This document shows, in pieces, positions 18,303-27,230 of a stretch of 64,000 nt of DNA. A model generated the notes under the pieces. That model searched no databases. It was given only the letters and a program-made list of their open reading frames with translations, and was not told the DNA's origin. A program made the position numbers and the translations under genes. The stretch is from Phycisphaerae bacterium (lineage in GTDB: Bacteria > Planctomycetota > Phycisphaerae > Sedimentisphaerales > Anaerobacaceae). Positions within the stretch are counted from its first letter, which is position 1; each line of letters starts with the position of its first letter. The stretch covers positions 54,059-118,058 of the forward strand of contig JAUXAB010000003.1 of NCBI GenBank assembly GCA_030615025.1, given 5' to 3'.

Positions 18303-19460
18303 TTAGCGGATTTTTAGTGTGGCCAGGGCAAGGGCGGCAAAGGCTGCGGCTAACAGCCAAAAACGCACCACCACCTGCGGCTCGCTCCAGCCCGCCAGGT
18401 GGAAATGATAATGAATAGGAGTATATCTAAAAAGACGTTTTCCGCCGGTATATTTGAAATAGCCGACCTGCAGAACTACGCTGATCAATTCCAAAACGAA
18501 TACACCACCAATAATTAAAAGCAGAATTTCATTTCTGGTCACCAGTGCCCCGTAGCCCATAGCGGCTCCGAGAGGCAGTGAGCCGACATCACCCATAAAA
18601 ACCTGAGCGGGATGGCAGTTGTACCATAAGAAGCCAAGTACGGCCCCTAAGATTGTCGAATAAAAGATGCTCAGCTCACCAGCATGAGGTATATGCGGCA
18701 GTAAAAGATACTCTGACCAGGTGACACTGGTTCGTGCCATCGTCTCCGAGGTGACGTAGCAGAGCACCGCAAGGACCAGACTAACCATTCCCACGCAGCC
18801 GGCTGCCAATCCATCCATACCATCGGCCAGGTTAACCGCATTGCTGGTGGCCGAGAGATAAAAAATCGCTATCAACACAAACATCCACTTGGCTAAAGGG
18901 AAGTAGATGGGATCCTTATAGAACGGCAGCCACAGCCAGAATACTTTGGCGTCGTCCAGGTTGGCAAAGTCGCCGTATAAAAACGACGCTATCAAGACAG
19001 CTCCACCGATTTGAAAGAGGAGCTTTTCCCAGGCTCTTAGTCCGTGTCTGCCCTGACGGCGGGCGGTGAGCTTTAGCCAATCATCAACGCCGCCCAGAAC
19101 TCCAAACCATATCAATAAGAAAAGCGCCTTCTCCACAAAGGGGTTGTATAACCTGGCGTCAGGATTGTACAACTTGGACCATAACAACGTGCTTACCAAA
19201 ACGGAAAGGATGATTATCAGGCCACCCATCGTCGGTGTATTAGCTTTTTCTCTGGTCAACTCGTTCAACGCGGCGTGATGAAACTCTGGACGGTCACCAA
19301 TTTTTTTGCGCATCAGCCAGCGAATAATCGGAGGACCGATCAAAAGTGATATCAGAAAGCTGGTCAAAACCGCTGCTACGGAGCGAAACATCACGTTCTG
19401 ATAAGCGTAAAAGTGAAAGCGCTCCTCGGCACGAAAATACCATAACAAGTAGTATATCAT
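18303..19460 (-). CDS. mraY: Phospho-N-acetylmuramoyl-pentapeptide transferase
   Basis: MraY moves phospho-MurNAc-pentapeptide from UDP to undecaprenyl phosphate, making lipid I at the inner membrane. It has about ten transmembrane segments. Diagnostic motifs are KANTPTMGG (residues 52-60), NAVNLADGMDGLAAG (near 205) holding the catalytic Asp residues, GDVGSLPLGA (near 290) and HYHFHLAGWSE near the end. The length of 385 residues is a little above the E. coli form. It is the last gene of murE-murF-mraY; 55 bases separate it from murF. Confidence 0.98.
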   Translation of the reverse strand: MIYYLLWYFRAEERFHFYAYQNVMFRSVAAVLTSFLISLLIGPPIIRWLMRKKIGDRPEFHHAALNELTREKANTPTMGGLIIILSVLVSTLLWSKLYNPDARLYNPFVEKALFLLIWFGVLGGVDDWLKLTARRQGRHGLRAWEKLLFQIGGAVLIASFLYGDFANLDDAKVFWLWLPFYKDPIYFPLAKWMFVLIAIFYLSATSNAVNLADGMDGLAAGCVGMVSLVLAVLCYVTSETMARTSVTWSEYLLLPHIPHAGELSIFYSTILGAVLGFLWYNCHPAQVFMGDVGSLPLGAAMGYGALVTRNEILLLIIGGVFVLELISVVLQVGYFKYTGGKRLFRYTPIHYHFHLAGWSEPQVVVRFWLLAAAFAALALATLKIR

Positions 19461-19515
19461 CTCGTAACGGGCCTCTCATATTTCGTATCTCGCTTCACAG
19501 TTCACGAGATACACT

Positions 19516-20970
19516 TCACGAGAAGAGTTCTTTTAGTCTCTCGACGGCCATTTCCAGTTTGGCTGTCCTCGAACCTTTGACTAATATTATATCGTAATCT
19601 TTTATGGAATCCTTCAGATTATTACAAGCTGAAAGGGTATCGTCGAAACATTTTGTTTGTATCCGCCACGGGCGGACGGCGCTTCTTTTTGCGGCCTCGG
19701 CAGTGATTTTCGCAAATTCGCCAACGGCCATTAAAAGCTGCACCCTGGCCTTCGTGATAGAAGCGCCCAGTTCAGCGTGCAGATGCTCAGTTTGCTGGCC
19801 CAGTTCAGCCATATCGCCGCAGATAAAAACCAATCGGTGTTTTCCGGCTGAATCGAGATTGGTCAATATATCCAGAGCGTTTTTCATTGAGGCGGGGTTT
19901 GCGTTGTAACAATCGTTTAATACCGTTAGTGTCCCGATTTGCAGCAGTTCAGCACGCATAGAAACGCTTGGCTGGGTCTTCACAGCCTGTGCAAAATCAT
20001 CGATAGTTAGACCAAATTGGCTGCAAATAGCCCAGGCGGCGAGCGCATTTTCGACATTACCCGGGCCAGCCAATGGCAAATAAACCTGCGTGCTCTTGGC
20101 GCGAGGCGGTCCGCCTTCGGCGGAATCTATAGTGAAACTGCTGCCGAAGCCGGCACAAGTGATGTTGCGGGCTTGGTAGTCCGCCTTTGGCGGCTCTGAT
20201 TTGCCGAAAGTGTAAAATGCAGCGGGGTCCCTGCCTTTGGCCCGGGGTCCCCGTTTTGCGATTTTTTTGCAAAACGGGATCCCCCGGCACGCGCTAACCA
20301 GTTGGTCAAAGTCAGCGTTGATTATCAAAACACCATCGGGCTGCAATCCGTCAGAAATAGATAATTTTTCCTGTATAATCGTCTGCATATCACCGAACCC
20401 AGCTAAATGGGTTGGGTAGACACTGGTTATAACGGCGACGTCAGGTAGAGCGATTCGAGTCAAGTAAGCGATCTCGCCGGGGTAGTTGCTGCCAAGTTCG
20501 GCGATAACGATTTGGTCTTTTGGCTCAGCACCCAGCAGCGTCAAAGGCAGGCCTATATCATTATTGAAATTTTTCGGTGCCTGAAACACGCTGTAATGCT
20601 GACTTAAGATGTGATAAACGATTTGCCTTGTCGTTGTTTTGCCTACCGAGCCGGTTATTGCAACCACCTTGAAACCAACCTGCCGGCGGTATTCCCTGGC
20701 AAAATCGCCAAGGGCTCTCACGGTATCGTTAACCTTGAGTATCGGCCTGTGCTCGACATCCTTACTGACGACGGCACAGGCAGCACCTCTGGCAAAGGCA
20801 TCAGCGATGTAATCGTGGCCATCGAAGTTATCACCAGCAATAGCAAAGAAACAGTCGCCAGCTTTAGTAGTTCGTGAGTCGGTACTTACGCCGGTGAAAA
20901 AACCGCTAATATTTTTTGCCAGTTCGGCTCTTGCTATACGCGCCAAGGCTTCAATTGAGAATTCTTTCAT
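19516..20970 (-). CDS. murF: UDP-N-acetylmuramoyl-tripeptide--D-alanyl-D-alanine ligase
   Basis: MurF adds D-Ala-D-Ala to the UDP-MurNAc-tripeptide. The P-loop is ITGSVGKTTT (near residue 107-116), then FNNDIGLPLTLL, and NDCYNANPASM near 350. ATG 20970 forms an ATGA overlap with the stop of murE; GTG 20988 is less likely. Between about residues 228 and 290 the enzyme carries extra sequence (RGIPFCKKIAKRGPRAKG and AEGGPPRAKS) made by palindromic repeats read in frame. This lies in the middle domain and is absent from the usual family. Length 484 residues, some 30 more than in E. coli. Confidence 0.96.
   Translation of the reverse strand: MKEFSIEALARIARAELAKNISGFFTGVSTDSRTTKAGDCFFAIAGDNFDGHDYIADAFARGAACAVVSKDVEHRPILKVNDTVRALGDFAREYRRQVGFKVVAITGSVGKTTTRQIVYHILSQHYSVFQAPKNFNNDIGLPLTLLGAEPKDQIVIAELGSNYPGEIAYLTRIALPDVAVITSVYPTHLAGFGDMQTIIQEKLSISDGLQPDGVLIINADFDQLVSACRGIPFCKKIAKRGPRAKGRDPAAFYTFGKSEPPKADYQARNITCAGFGSSFTIDSAEGGPPRAKSTQVYLPLAGPGNVENALAAWAICSQFGLTIDDFAQAVKTQPSVSMRAELLQIGTLTVLNDCYNANPASMKNALDILTNLDSAGKHRLVFICGDMAELGQQTEHLHAELGASITKARVQLLMAVGEFAKITAEAAKRSAVRPWRIQTKCFDDTLSACNNLKDSIKDYDIILVKGSRTAKLEMAVERLKELFS
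20242..20287. repeat. Palindrome inside murF
   Basis: CCGGGGTCCCCGTTTTGC (20242-20259) pairs with GCAAAACGGGATCCCCCGG (20269-20287) around GATTTTTTT. It is read in the murF frame. A related pair of arms (CCCCATTTTGCG / CGCAAAATGGG) frames 49172-49309. Confidence 0.7.
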
Positions 20971-22397
20971 TTTCGTGTCTGCAAGCACTTTTGGGCGACT
21001 GTCTTGTCGCTGAAATCGAATTTTTGTTTGCCAATTATCTGATACGTTTCGTGGCCCTTGCCTGCTATGAGCACAATATCGCCTTTGACCGCGGTTTTTA
21101 TAGCCAACTCAATGGCTTTTTTTCTGTCCGGCTCAATTACAACTGTTTGCGAATCCGGTTTTTTAAAGCCAGCAACTATTTCGCTTATTATATCGGCGGG
21201 CCGTTCGGTTCGTGGATTATCACTGGTAACGATTACAAAATCAGCTAATTGTTCGGCAACCCTGGCCATACGCGGCCGTTTAGTTCTGTCTCTATCTCCG
21301 CCGCAGCCGAAAACAACGCACAGGGTGCCCTTGCAGAAAGGCCTTAGTGTGGAGAGTACATTTTTCAAAGCGTCATCGGCGTGGGCGTAATCGATAAAGA
21401 CGGATACGCCATCGCCATCGAGTTTTTCCAACCGGCCTGGTATCGTCTTTAGAGCTGACAAGCCGGCCGCTATCGTTTCCAAATCGAAACCGGCTGCGAG
21501 GCACAAACCAGCCGCTGCCAGGTGATTACTAACATTATATCGGCCCAATAAAGGGGTAATCACTTTCTGTTTTTGCCCGACATATTCCAGGACAAAAACA
21601 GTTCCGGTTATATCTATTGATTCAATATGAGCAGTGAGGTCGGCTGGTTCGTCAACAGCATACCACAGGATTTTGGCTCTGGTTTGTTTGGCAATTTGCT
21701 CGACCTCGGGCGATTGCTTGTTCAATACTGCCGTGTCGTCAGGTTCAAGAGTTTTAAAAAGTCTGGTTTTGGCATTTAGGTAATCTGCTTTGGTCTTATG
21801 GTAGTCGAGATGATCGCCGGCGAGATTAGTAAAAGCAGCGGCTTTGAATTCTATGCCCGCGAGGCGGCTCTGTGAAAGGGCGTGGCTGCTGGCTTCAATG
21901 ACCATATATTTTGAGCCGGCCTTGACCATTTGCTCTTGTCCGTCAGCGATTGCAAGGCAATCAGGCGTCGTTAAGTCCGCCTGATAGCTCGCCAAGCCGG
22001 TATCGTAAACAATTGTGCCGACAAGGCCGCACTTTTCACTACCCGCCTGCATTACCGAGCGAACCAGATACGCAACGGTGGTCTTTCCGTTTGTGCCGGT
22101 GACGGCCAGGTTAGTTAATTTTGAAGCCGGGTTGCCCCTACTTGCCTGCGCCAGAATCGCTGCCGCTTCTGCAGAATCCTCAACAACTATTATTTCAGCA
22201 TCGCTACTGGGGCAAGGCCGTTGGCAAACGATATATTTAGCGCCGTGGGCTGCGGCCTGGTCAATGAAGTCGTGGCCGTCGTATATCGTGCCTTTGATAG
22301 CTACAAATATGTCACCATCTTCGACAAGGCGGGAATCGACGCAAATATCGGGCACTTTGTCCGAAGAAACCAGATTTAGGAGTTCGCCCAAAGTCAT
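20967..22397 (-). CDS. murE: UDP-N-acetylmuramoyl-L-alanyl-D-glutamate--2,6-diaminopimelate ligase
   Basis: MurE adds the third residue of the stem peptide. The P-loop is VTGTNGKTTVAYLV (near 107-120). DNPR within TSDNPRTERP (near 390) is the motif that marks meso-diaminopimelate selectivity, so this organism probably has DAP-type peptidoglycan. The end motif GKGHETYQ is present. ATG 22397 has GGAAG 5 bases upstream; a TTG at 22409 would add four residues. It is the first gene of the mur operon and overlaps murF by 4 bases. ftsI, which often precedes it, is not here; instead a divergent gene starts at 22538. Confidence 0.97.
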   Translation of the reverse strand: MTLGELLNLVSSDKVPDICVDSRLVEDGDIFVAIKGTIYDGHDFIDQAAAHGAKYIVCQRPCPSSDAEIIVVEDSAEAAAILAQASRGNPASKLTNLAVTGTNGKTTVAYLVRSVMQAGSEKCGLVGTIVYDTGLASYQADLTTPDCLAIADGQEQMVKAGSKYMVIEASSHALSQSRLAGIEFKAAAFTNLAGDHLDYHKTKADYLNAKTRLFKTLEPDDTAVLNKQSPEVEQIAKQTRAKILWYAVDEPADLTAHIESIDITGTVFVLEYVGQKQKVITPLLGRYNVSNHLAAAGLCLAAGFDLETIAAGLSALKTIPGRLEKLDGDGVSVFIDYAHADDALKNVLSTLRPFCKGTLCVVFGCGGDRDRTKRPRMARVAEQLADFVIVTSDNPRTERPADIISEIVAGFKKPDSQTVVIEPDRKKAIELAIKTAVKGDIVLIAGKGHETYQIIGKQKFDFSDKTVAQKCLQTRK

Positions 22398-22537
22398 AAG
22401 CTTCCACAAAGAATTTTTGCTTATTTTAGCCGGAAGAAAAATTATTGCGATGAAAAATTGCGGTTTTGAGTATATACTTGTCGGTGGTAGCTAATCTATC
22501 AGAAATCCCAAGGCGGTATTATGAAAGGAATTGGATA

Positions 22538-24235
22538 ATGAGAGTTTGGTATCTTGTTAGCGTCTGTTTAGTATTGGCATTGGTAGCAACAGGCTGCAAA
22601 AAGGAACCGGAGCCCGTCCCGGAGGAAGCTGTGACGGTAAAACCCGTATTGGAGGAGCCTGCGCCGGAAAAAGCTGCGTCAGACAGAAAAGTGCGAGGCA
22701 AACCGGCATTAGAGGAACCTGTGCCGGAAAAACCTGCATTGGAGGAAGCTTCACCGGAAAAACCCGCATTGGAGGAAGCGGTTCGGCTGAACTCACCGTC
22801 GAAGCCTGCGGTAGAGGAAACTGAGCACTTCGCTTTATTTATGGAAGGCAAGAAGGTCGGCCATGCCATACAGAGCCGGGTTGTGGCTGATGGGAAAGTG
22901 ACTACTACTGAAAAAGTCAGCATTACGATAAGCCGAGCTGCTGTTCCGGTAACCATCGATATGACGGAAACCTGTATCGAGACGATTGACGGCAAGCCGT
23001 TAGGTTTTGAGGTTGTGCAGGAATTGGCAGCGATGACGATGAAAGTGGCAGGGACGGTGGATGCCAACGACGCTGTGAATCTGACCACGACCTCAATGGG
23101 AACCGAGCAGATGAGTACGCTTGAATGGCCGAGCGGGGCGGTAATGGCTGAAGGTTTGCGCCTGCTACAACTCAAGAAAGGCCTGAAGGAAAGTTCGACG
23201 TATACCGCAAAGGTATTCAGTCCGGGAGTCCTACAGGCTCTTGATGCCCAAATACGTGTAGGGGCGAAACAAAACGTTGACCTGTTAGGGCGCGTCGTGG
23301 CTTTGACGGAAGTGACGACAATCCTTAATATACCTGGGGCCGGTGAGATTGTCAGCACCAGCTATGTTGACGAGAACCTGCGAGCACAGAAGACCATAAT
23401 GCCGGTGGCAGGGATGCAAATTGAGTTAGTCGCGTGTGCCAAGGAGTTCGCATTAGGCGAGAACGATGTGTTGGAAGTAGTTGAAAAGATGTTTTTGGCC
23501 AGCCCGGAGCCGCTGGACAATCTCGGCTCGGTTAAGTCGATTACCTACGATTTGATTCCAACCACAGAGACGAGTAACTTAATAATACCATCTAATGATA
23601 ACCAGAGTGTACGGCGGCTCAAGAATGGCACAGTAATCGTTATGGTCGAGCCCGTTGCGGCACCGGCAGGGGCAAGATTTCCTTATAAAGGCAGAGACAA
23701 GGCCGTCCTGGAGGCAATGAAGCCGACAAGGTTTGTGCAAAGTGACCACAAGGAAATAATTAAGCTTGCCCGTCGTGCGGTGGGTCGTACTAAAGATGTG
23801 GCCGAGGCCATCAAAAGGATTGAGGCGTTTGTCGCCGAGTACATCGAGAATAAGAACCTGTCGGTTGGTTACGCATCAGCGGTGGATGTTGCGGCCAGCA
23901 GGCAAGGTGACTGCAGCGAGTTTGCGGTATTGACGGCGGCAATGTGTCGGGCTGTTGGCATTCCGGCCCAGGTGGTTACGGGGGTTGCGTACGTGAAAGA
24001 TTTTGCCGGTCTGCAGGGCTTCGGGGGCCATGCATGGACCCAAGCGTACGTTGGCGGTAAATGGGTCGGACTGGACGCGGCCTTTAAGGGTACCGGGCGA
24101 GGTGGCTACGACGCCGGCCATATTGCTCTGGCCGTCGGTAATGGCAATCCTGAGGACTTCTTCAATTTAGTCACCACTTTAGGGCAGTTCAAAATTGATA
24201 AGGTGATAGTGAACAAGGGCCAGGGACTAAAATAG
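22538..24235 (+). CDS. Transglutaminase-domain lipoprotein
   Basis: Residues 1-19 are a signal peptide ending in the lipobox VATGC, so Cys20 would carry the lipid. A low-complexity stretch (about 23-95) repeats PxPEKPALEE-like units. An all-beta region follows. The transglutaminase-like core is near 450-540: RQGDCSEFAVLTAAMCRAVG with the catalytic Cys, GGHAWTQAYVGGKWVGLDAA with the His and Asp. Such domains in bacteria act as proteases or cross-linkers of cell-surface peptides. AAAGGAA lies 8 bases before the ATG; the frame could start earlier at 22466 but the signal peptide fixes this start. It is divergent from the mur operon. Confidence 0.88.
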   Translation: MRVWYLVSVCLVLALVATGCKKEPEPVPEEAVTVKPVLEEPAPEKAASDRKVRGKPALEEPVPEKPALEEASPEKPALEEAVRLNSPSKPAVEETEHFALFMEGKKVGHAIQSRVVADGKVTTTEKVSITISRAAVPVTIDMTETCIETIDGKPLGFEVVQELAAMTMKVAGTVDANDAVNLTTTSMGTEQMSTLEWPSGAVMAEGLRLLQLKKGLKESSTYTAKVFSPGVLQALDAQIRVGAKQNVDLLGRVVALTEVTTILNIPGAGEIVSTSYVDENLRAQKTIMPVAGMQIELVACAKEFALGENDVLEVVEKMFLASPEPLDNLGSVKSITYDLIPTTETSNLIIPSNDNQSVRRLKNGTVIVMVEPVAAPAGARFPYKGRDKAVLEAMKPTRFVQSDHKEIIKLARRAVGRTKDVAEAIKRIEAFVAEYIENKNLSVGYASAVDVAASRQGDCSEFAVLTAAMCRAVGIPAQVVTGVAYVKDFAGLQGFGGHAWTQAYVGGKWVGLDAAFKGTGRGGYDAGHIALAVGNGNPEDFFNLVTTLGQFKIDKVIVNKGQGLK

Positions 24236-24276
24236 CACTTTGACTTTTGACGTTGAACTTTGATTTGTCAAGAGTC

Positions 24277-26085
24277 CTATTCAAACTGTATATCAGCCAG
24301 GACAAATTCGACATTGCTGTTTCCATTATAGGTATTGATCTGCGGCTGATAGGCAACATTGAAGAACTCATGCTCAAGCAGCGACTTGGCCAATTTTCCG
24401 AACCGAAAGCCGATACAGCGGATCGAGGCTGTGTTGTCGGTTATCGCAAGCTGTAAATGGTCGCCCCTTGCGCCAACCTTTCTCGGCGGAGAAGCAAGGT
24501 GGACGCCCTTTGTTGCGAAAATCGGCCGGGGATTGCCAGCTCCAAACGGACCAAGAAGCGAAAGCTCGCTTACCGTTTCACTGCGAAATTCCCGCAATGG
24601 GGCCACTGCATCGATGTAAAGCTTGGCCACTACATCATCTTCACGTAAGTTCTGCTTTGCATGGGCCTCGAATTCGGCTGTGAACTGGCTTATTTTTCCG
24701 GTTTCGATAGTTATGCCGGCAGCCATTCTGTGTCCGCCAAACTTTGTTAAATGCTGCGAGCATGCCTTGATTGCGCTTAGTAAGCAGAAGCCGGGTATCG
24801 ATCGGCCAGAACCTTGCGCTTTTGCATCCTCGACGCTTAACATAATCGTCGGTCTATAAAATTTATCCACTATTCTCGAGGCCACAATACCTAATACGCC
24901 ACCGTGCCAATCTTTGCTTGCAAGCACGATGCTTTTTCGGTCGGGGTGGTTCAGGCCAAGCTGGGCTATCATTTCACAGGCCTGCTTAAAAATCTTCCGC
25001 TCGCACTGCTGACGCTGTTTGTTTTGCTCTTTGAGATACTCGGCGATTTTCATGGAGCGAAGCTTACTATCGCTTGTCAATAGCTCGACTGCTAATCGCG
25101 CGTGTCCCATCCGTCCTGCAGCGTTTAGCATTGGAGCAAGCCGAAAGCCAATGTCGAAGCTATCGAGCCCCTGCCCTGTCAAACCAGCAGTCTCAATCAA
25201 GGCTTGTACCCCCGGTAGCTTGCACTCCGGCAGGGCTTTTAGTCCATAGCTTGTCAGCACCCTGTTTTCGCCGCGCAGCTGGACGATATCGGCGACGGTA
25301 CCCATAGCAGTGAGGCTGGTTGCATTCAGCATAAATTCGCGTAACCCCGGTTCCAGTTTTGTACCGACATTAAACTCATTTGCTATCGCCCAGGCCAGCT
25401 TGAATGCTACCATCGCACCGGATGAATCCGGGTTCGGGTATGCATCCTCCAGTGCCGGATGGACAATAGCGACGGCCTTTGGCAGCTCTGCGTCAGGCTG
25501 GTGATGGTCTGTAATTATCAGCTCAATTCCCAATTGTTCAGCGAGCAGTGCGGAGTCAAAATCGGTAACGCCACAGTCAACGGTGATTAGAAGCTTTGAG
25601 CCATCTTTCGCCAGTTCCCGCACAGCTTCGGCGTTCAGGCCGTAGCCTTCGTCGATTCGATGGGGAATATAGTAATCGACCTGCGCCCCGAGCAGGGTTA
25701 ATATCTGCCAGAGAATTGCGACGCCTGTAATGCCATCCACATCATAGTCGCCGTAGACGGTGATTTTTTCCTTGTTTCTAATAGCCTGCTTTAATCGGTG
25801 GACCGCTGTTTCAATCCCCGGCATCTGCCCGGGCTCGATAAGCTCGGTCAGTTTCGGTCTTAGGAAAATGCTCCCGGCACGGGCATCGGTTATCCCGCGA
25901 TTGATTAAAACCTGTGCTAAAAGAGGCGAAACCTTCAGTGATTTGGCAAGCTGGGCAGAGCGGTCGTCCGGAGGCTGGATGACCCATTGCTTTTTTGGGG
26001 TCCCCAAACGCACTTTATCGGCTTGCCGCAAGGCCCGCCAAGGGGCGGGTTTGGCGGCCTTTTGCATCCGTGCAGAAAGTTGCAT
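24277..26085 (-). CDS. recJ: Single-stranded-DNA-specific exonuclease RecJ
   Basis: RecJ degrades single-stranded DNA 5' to 3' in repair and recombination. The metal-binding motifs are in place: YGDYDVDGITG (near 110-120), VDCGV, ITDHHQPDAE (DHH, near 193), and NAAGRMGHARLA. The DHHA1 part has GGHRMAAG near 455, and an OB-type C-terminal domain follows. Residues of about 12-32 are encoded by a dispersed repeat (26005-26052), so the native start may be the GTG at 26013. Length up to 602 residues. It ends 42 bases from the transglutaminase gene, converging on it. Confidence 0.96.
   Translation of the reverse strand: MQLSARMQKAAKPAPWRALRQADKVRLGTPKKQWVIQPPDDRSAQLAKSLKVSPLLAQVLINRGITDARAGSIFLRPKLTELIEPGQMPGIETAVHRLKQAIRNKEKITVYGDYDVDGITGVAILWQILTLLGAQVDYYIPHRIDEGYGLNAEAVRELAKDGSKLLITVDCGVTDFDSALLAEQLGIELIITDHHQPDAELPKAVAIVHPALEDAYPNPDSSGAMVAFKLAWAIANEFNVGTKLEPGLREFMLNATSLTAMGTVADIVQLRGENRVLTSYGLKALPECKLPGVQALIETAGLTGQGLDSFDIGFRLAPMLNAAGRMGHARLAVELLTSDSKLRSMKIAEYLKEQNKQRQQCERKIFKQACEMIAQLGLNHPDRKSIVLASKDWHGGVLGIVASRIVDKFYRPTIMLSVEDAKAQGSGRSIPGFCLLSAIKACSQHLTKFGGHRMAAGITIETGKISQFTAEFEAHAKQNLREDDVVAKLYIDAVAPLREFRSETVSELSLLGPFGAGNPRPIFATKGVHLASPPRKVGARGDHLQLAITDNTASIRCIGFRFGKLAKSLLEHEFFNVAYQPQINTYNGNSNVEFVLADIQFE
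26005..26052. repeat. Dispersed repeat, copy 2, inside the recJ 5' end
   Basis: CAAACGCACTTTATCGG and the palindrome GGCCCGCC-AAGG-GGCGGG match 5994-6042. It codes for about 16 residues near the RecJ N terminus if the upstream ATG is used. Confidence 0.7.
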
Positions 26086-26248
26086 TAGGAGTCCGTCCTG
26101 TTCCTTATCTTTTAGACGCCTGCACTCGCGTAACCGCAGGTGCGAGTGAGATTAACAGGATAAAACAAGAAAAATCCCGTCTGAAAAATTCAAAAGCCAT
26201 TATACCCAGAAAACACCGCGGACTGCAAAGACTGTTTCGTTCAAAATT

Positions 26249-27127
26249 TCATATCCGCCAGGCAAGCTTTTTTACACTTCCATCCTTCTCTTTATTACCA
26301 GCCACAACATGCAGTGTAAAATCACCGCCTTTCGCGGTCAACTGAGCTTCTACCCAGCCAACAGGCTCGGTATCGCTGAAATTGTATCCCGTTGCTGGAA
26401 GATTGACCAGATGAATCCCTTCAAACTCGGAAAATCCATATGCATGAGAATGACCATATAGAATGGCCTTAACCTTGCGAATGGGTTTAATAATATTAAA
26501 AAGTCGCGGCACATCCAACAAGTCCCCGTCACCATCTCCCAAGGTATGGTGAAAGCAAAGAATTGTCGGTGTGTCGTCGCACTTTCTTAGATAGTCTTCC
26601 AACCACCGCCTCTGCGCTCTTCCTAACAACCCCGGCACTTTATTAACGTAAAAGAGAGAATCCAAAATAATCAGGCGAATGGGCGGTTTATTGACAACTA
26701 CCACGTGCTTACCTCCAACCGGTTGTTTATCGCCCGCAATTTTATTAAAAACCCTCAGAAAGTTCTCTCGGTTGTCGTGGTTGCCAAGTGCCATAAAGAC
26801 CGGTGTCTTTTCAGCAACAGGTCTTAGCAGTTTTTTCAGATTGGCATAATCACCTGATTTCCCCTCCAGCCGGGCCAGATCACCGGCAATGGCAACGCCA
26901 TCCGGCAAATCAGCAATGATTTGAGGAATAACTTTTTGTAGATTCTGATAGGGGTAAAATCCTCGGTAATTATCGCTGACATCCTCCGGGATATGTGTAT
27001 CGGCCAGAAACGCCCATCGGGTTGCCTCTTTTTCATTCTTGCTCAAGCCAAAGCTATTGCCTGTACCGACCGCAATCAAGCCTGCCAAAGCACCTAAACT
27101 GGTCTTGATGAAATCTCTTCTATTCAT
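26249..27127 (-). CDS. Tat-exported calcineurin-like metallophosphoesterase
   Basis: The N terminus MNRRDFIKTSLGALAGLIAV is a twin-arginine signal. The two-metal site follows: ADTHIP (D-x-H, near residue 41), AGDLARLEG, ALGNHDNRE, FHHTLGD and YGHSHAYGF. These are the five blocks of the metallophosphoesterase fold, so a periplasmic phosphatase or phosphodiesterase is likely. The substrate is unknown. I chose ATG 27127 because the Tat signal starts there; the frame is open to 27190. It lies about 100 bases from the SDR gene, with a dispersed hairpin between them. Confidence 0.87.
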   Translation of the reverse strand: MNRRDFIKTSLGALAGLIAVGTGNSFGLSKNEKEATRWAFLADTHIPEDVSDNYRGFYPYQNLQKVIPQIIADLPDGVAIAGDLARLEGKSGDYANLKKLLRPVAEKTPVFMALGNHDNRENFLRVFNKIAGDKQPVGGKHVVVVNKPPIRLIILDSLFYVNKVPGLLGRAQRRWLEDYLRKCDDTPTILCFHHTLGDGDGDLLDVPRLFNIIKPIRKVKAILYGHSHAYGFSEFEGIHLVNLPATGYNFSDTEPVGWVEAQLTAKGGDFTLHVVAGNKEKDGSVKKLAWRI

Positions 27128-27180
27128 TGACTTGTAATAAAGCTCTGCCCCCGACATCTGCTCGGGGCTGTCTTTCTTAT

Positions 27181-27222
27181 CCCGCACCAATTGAGCTTAG
27201 GCTCGCGCCTAATTGGTGCGGG
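27181..27222. repeat. CCCGCACCAATT hairpin, copy 1
   Basis: CCCGCACCAATT (27181-27192) pairs with AATTGGTGCGGG (27211-27222). The loop is GAGCTTAGGCTCGCGCCT. Nearly the same element, loop included, is at 49034-49073. Confidence 0.75.
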
Positions 27223-27230
27223 ATTGTTTT

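Noticed and set aside
22519..23358. Minus-strand frame of 279 residues under the transglutaminase gene
   Set aside because: Low-complexity shadow of the Pro/Glu repeats, no start site or family.
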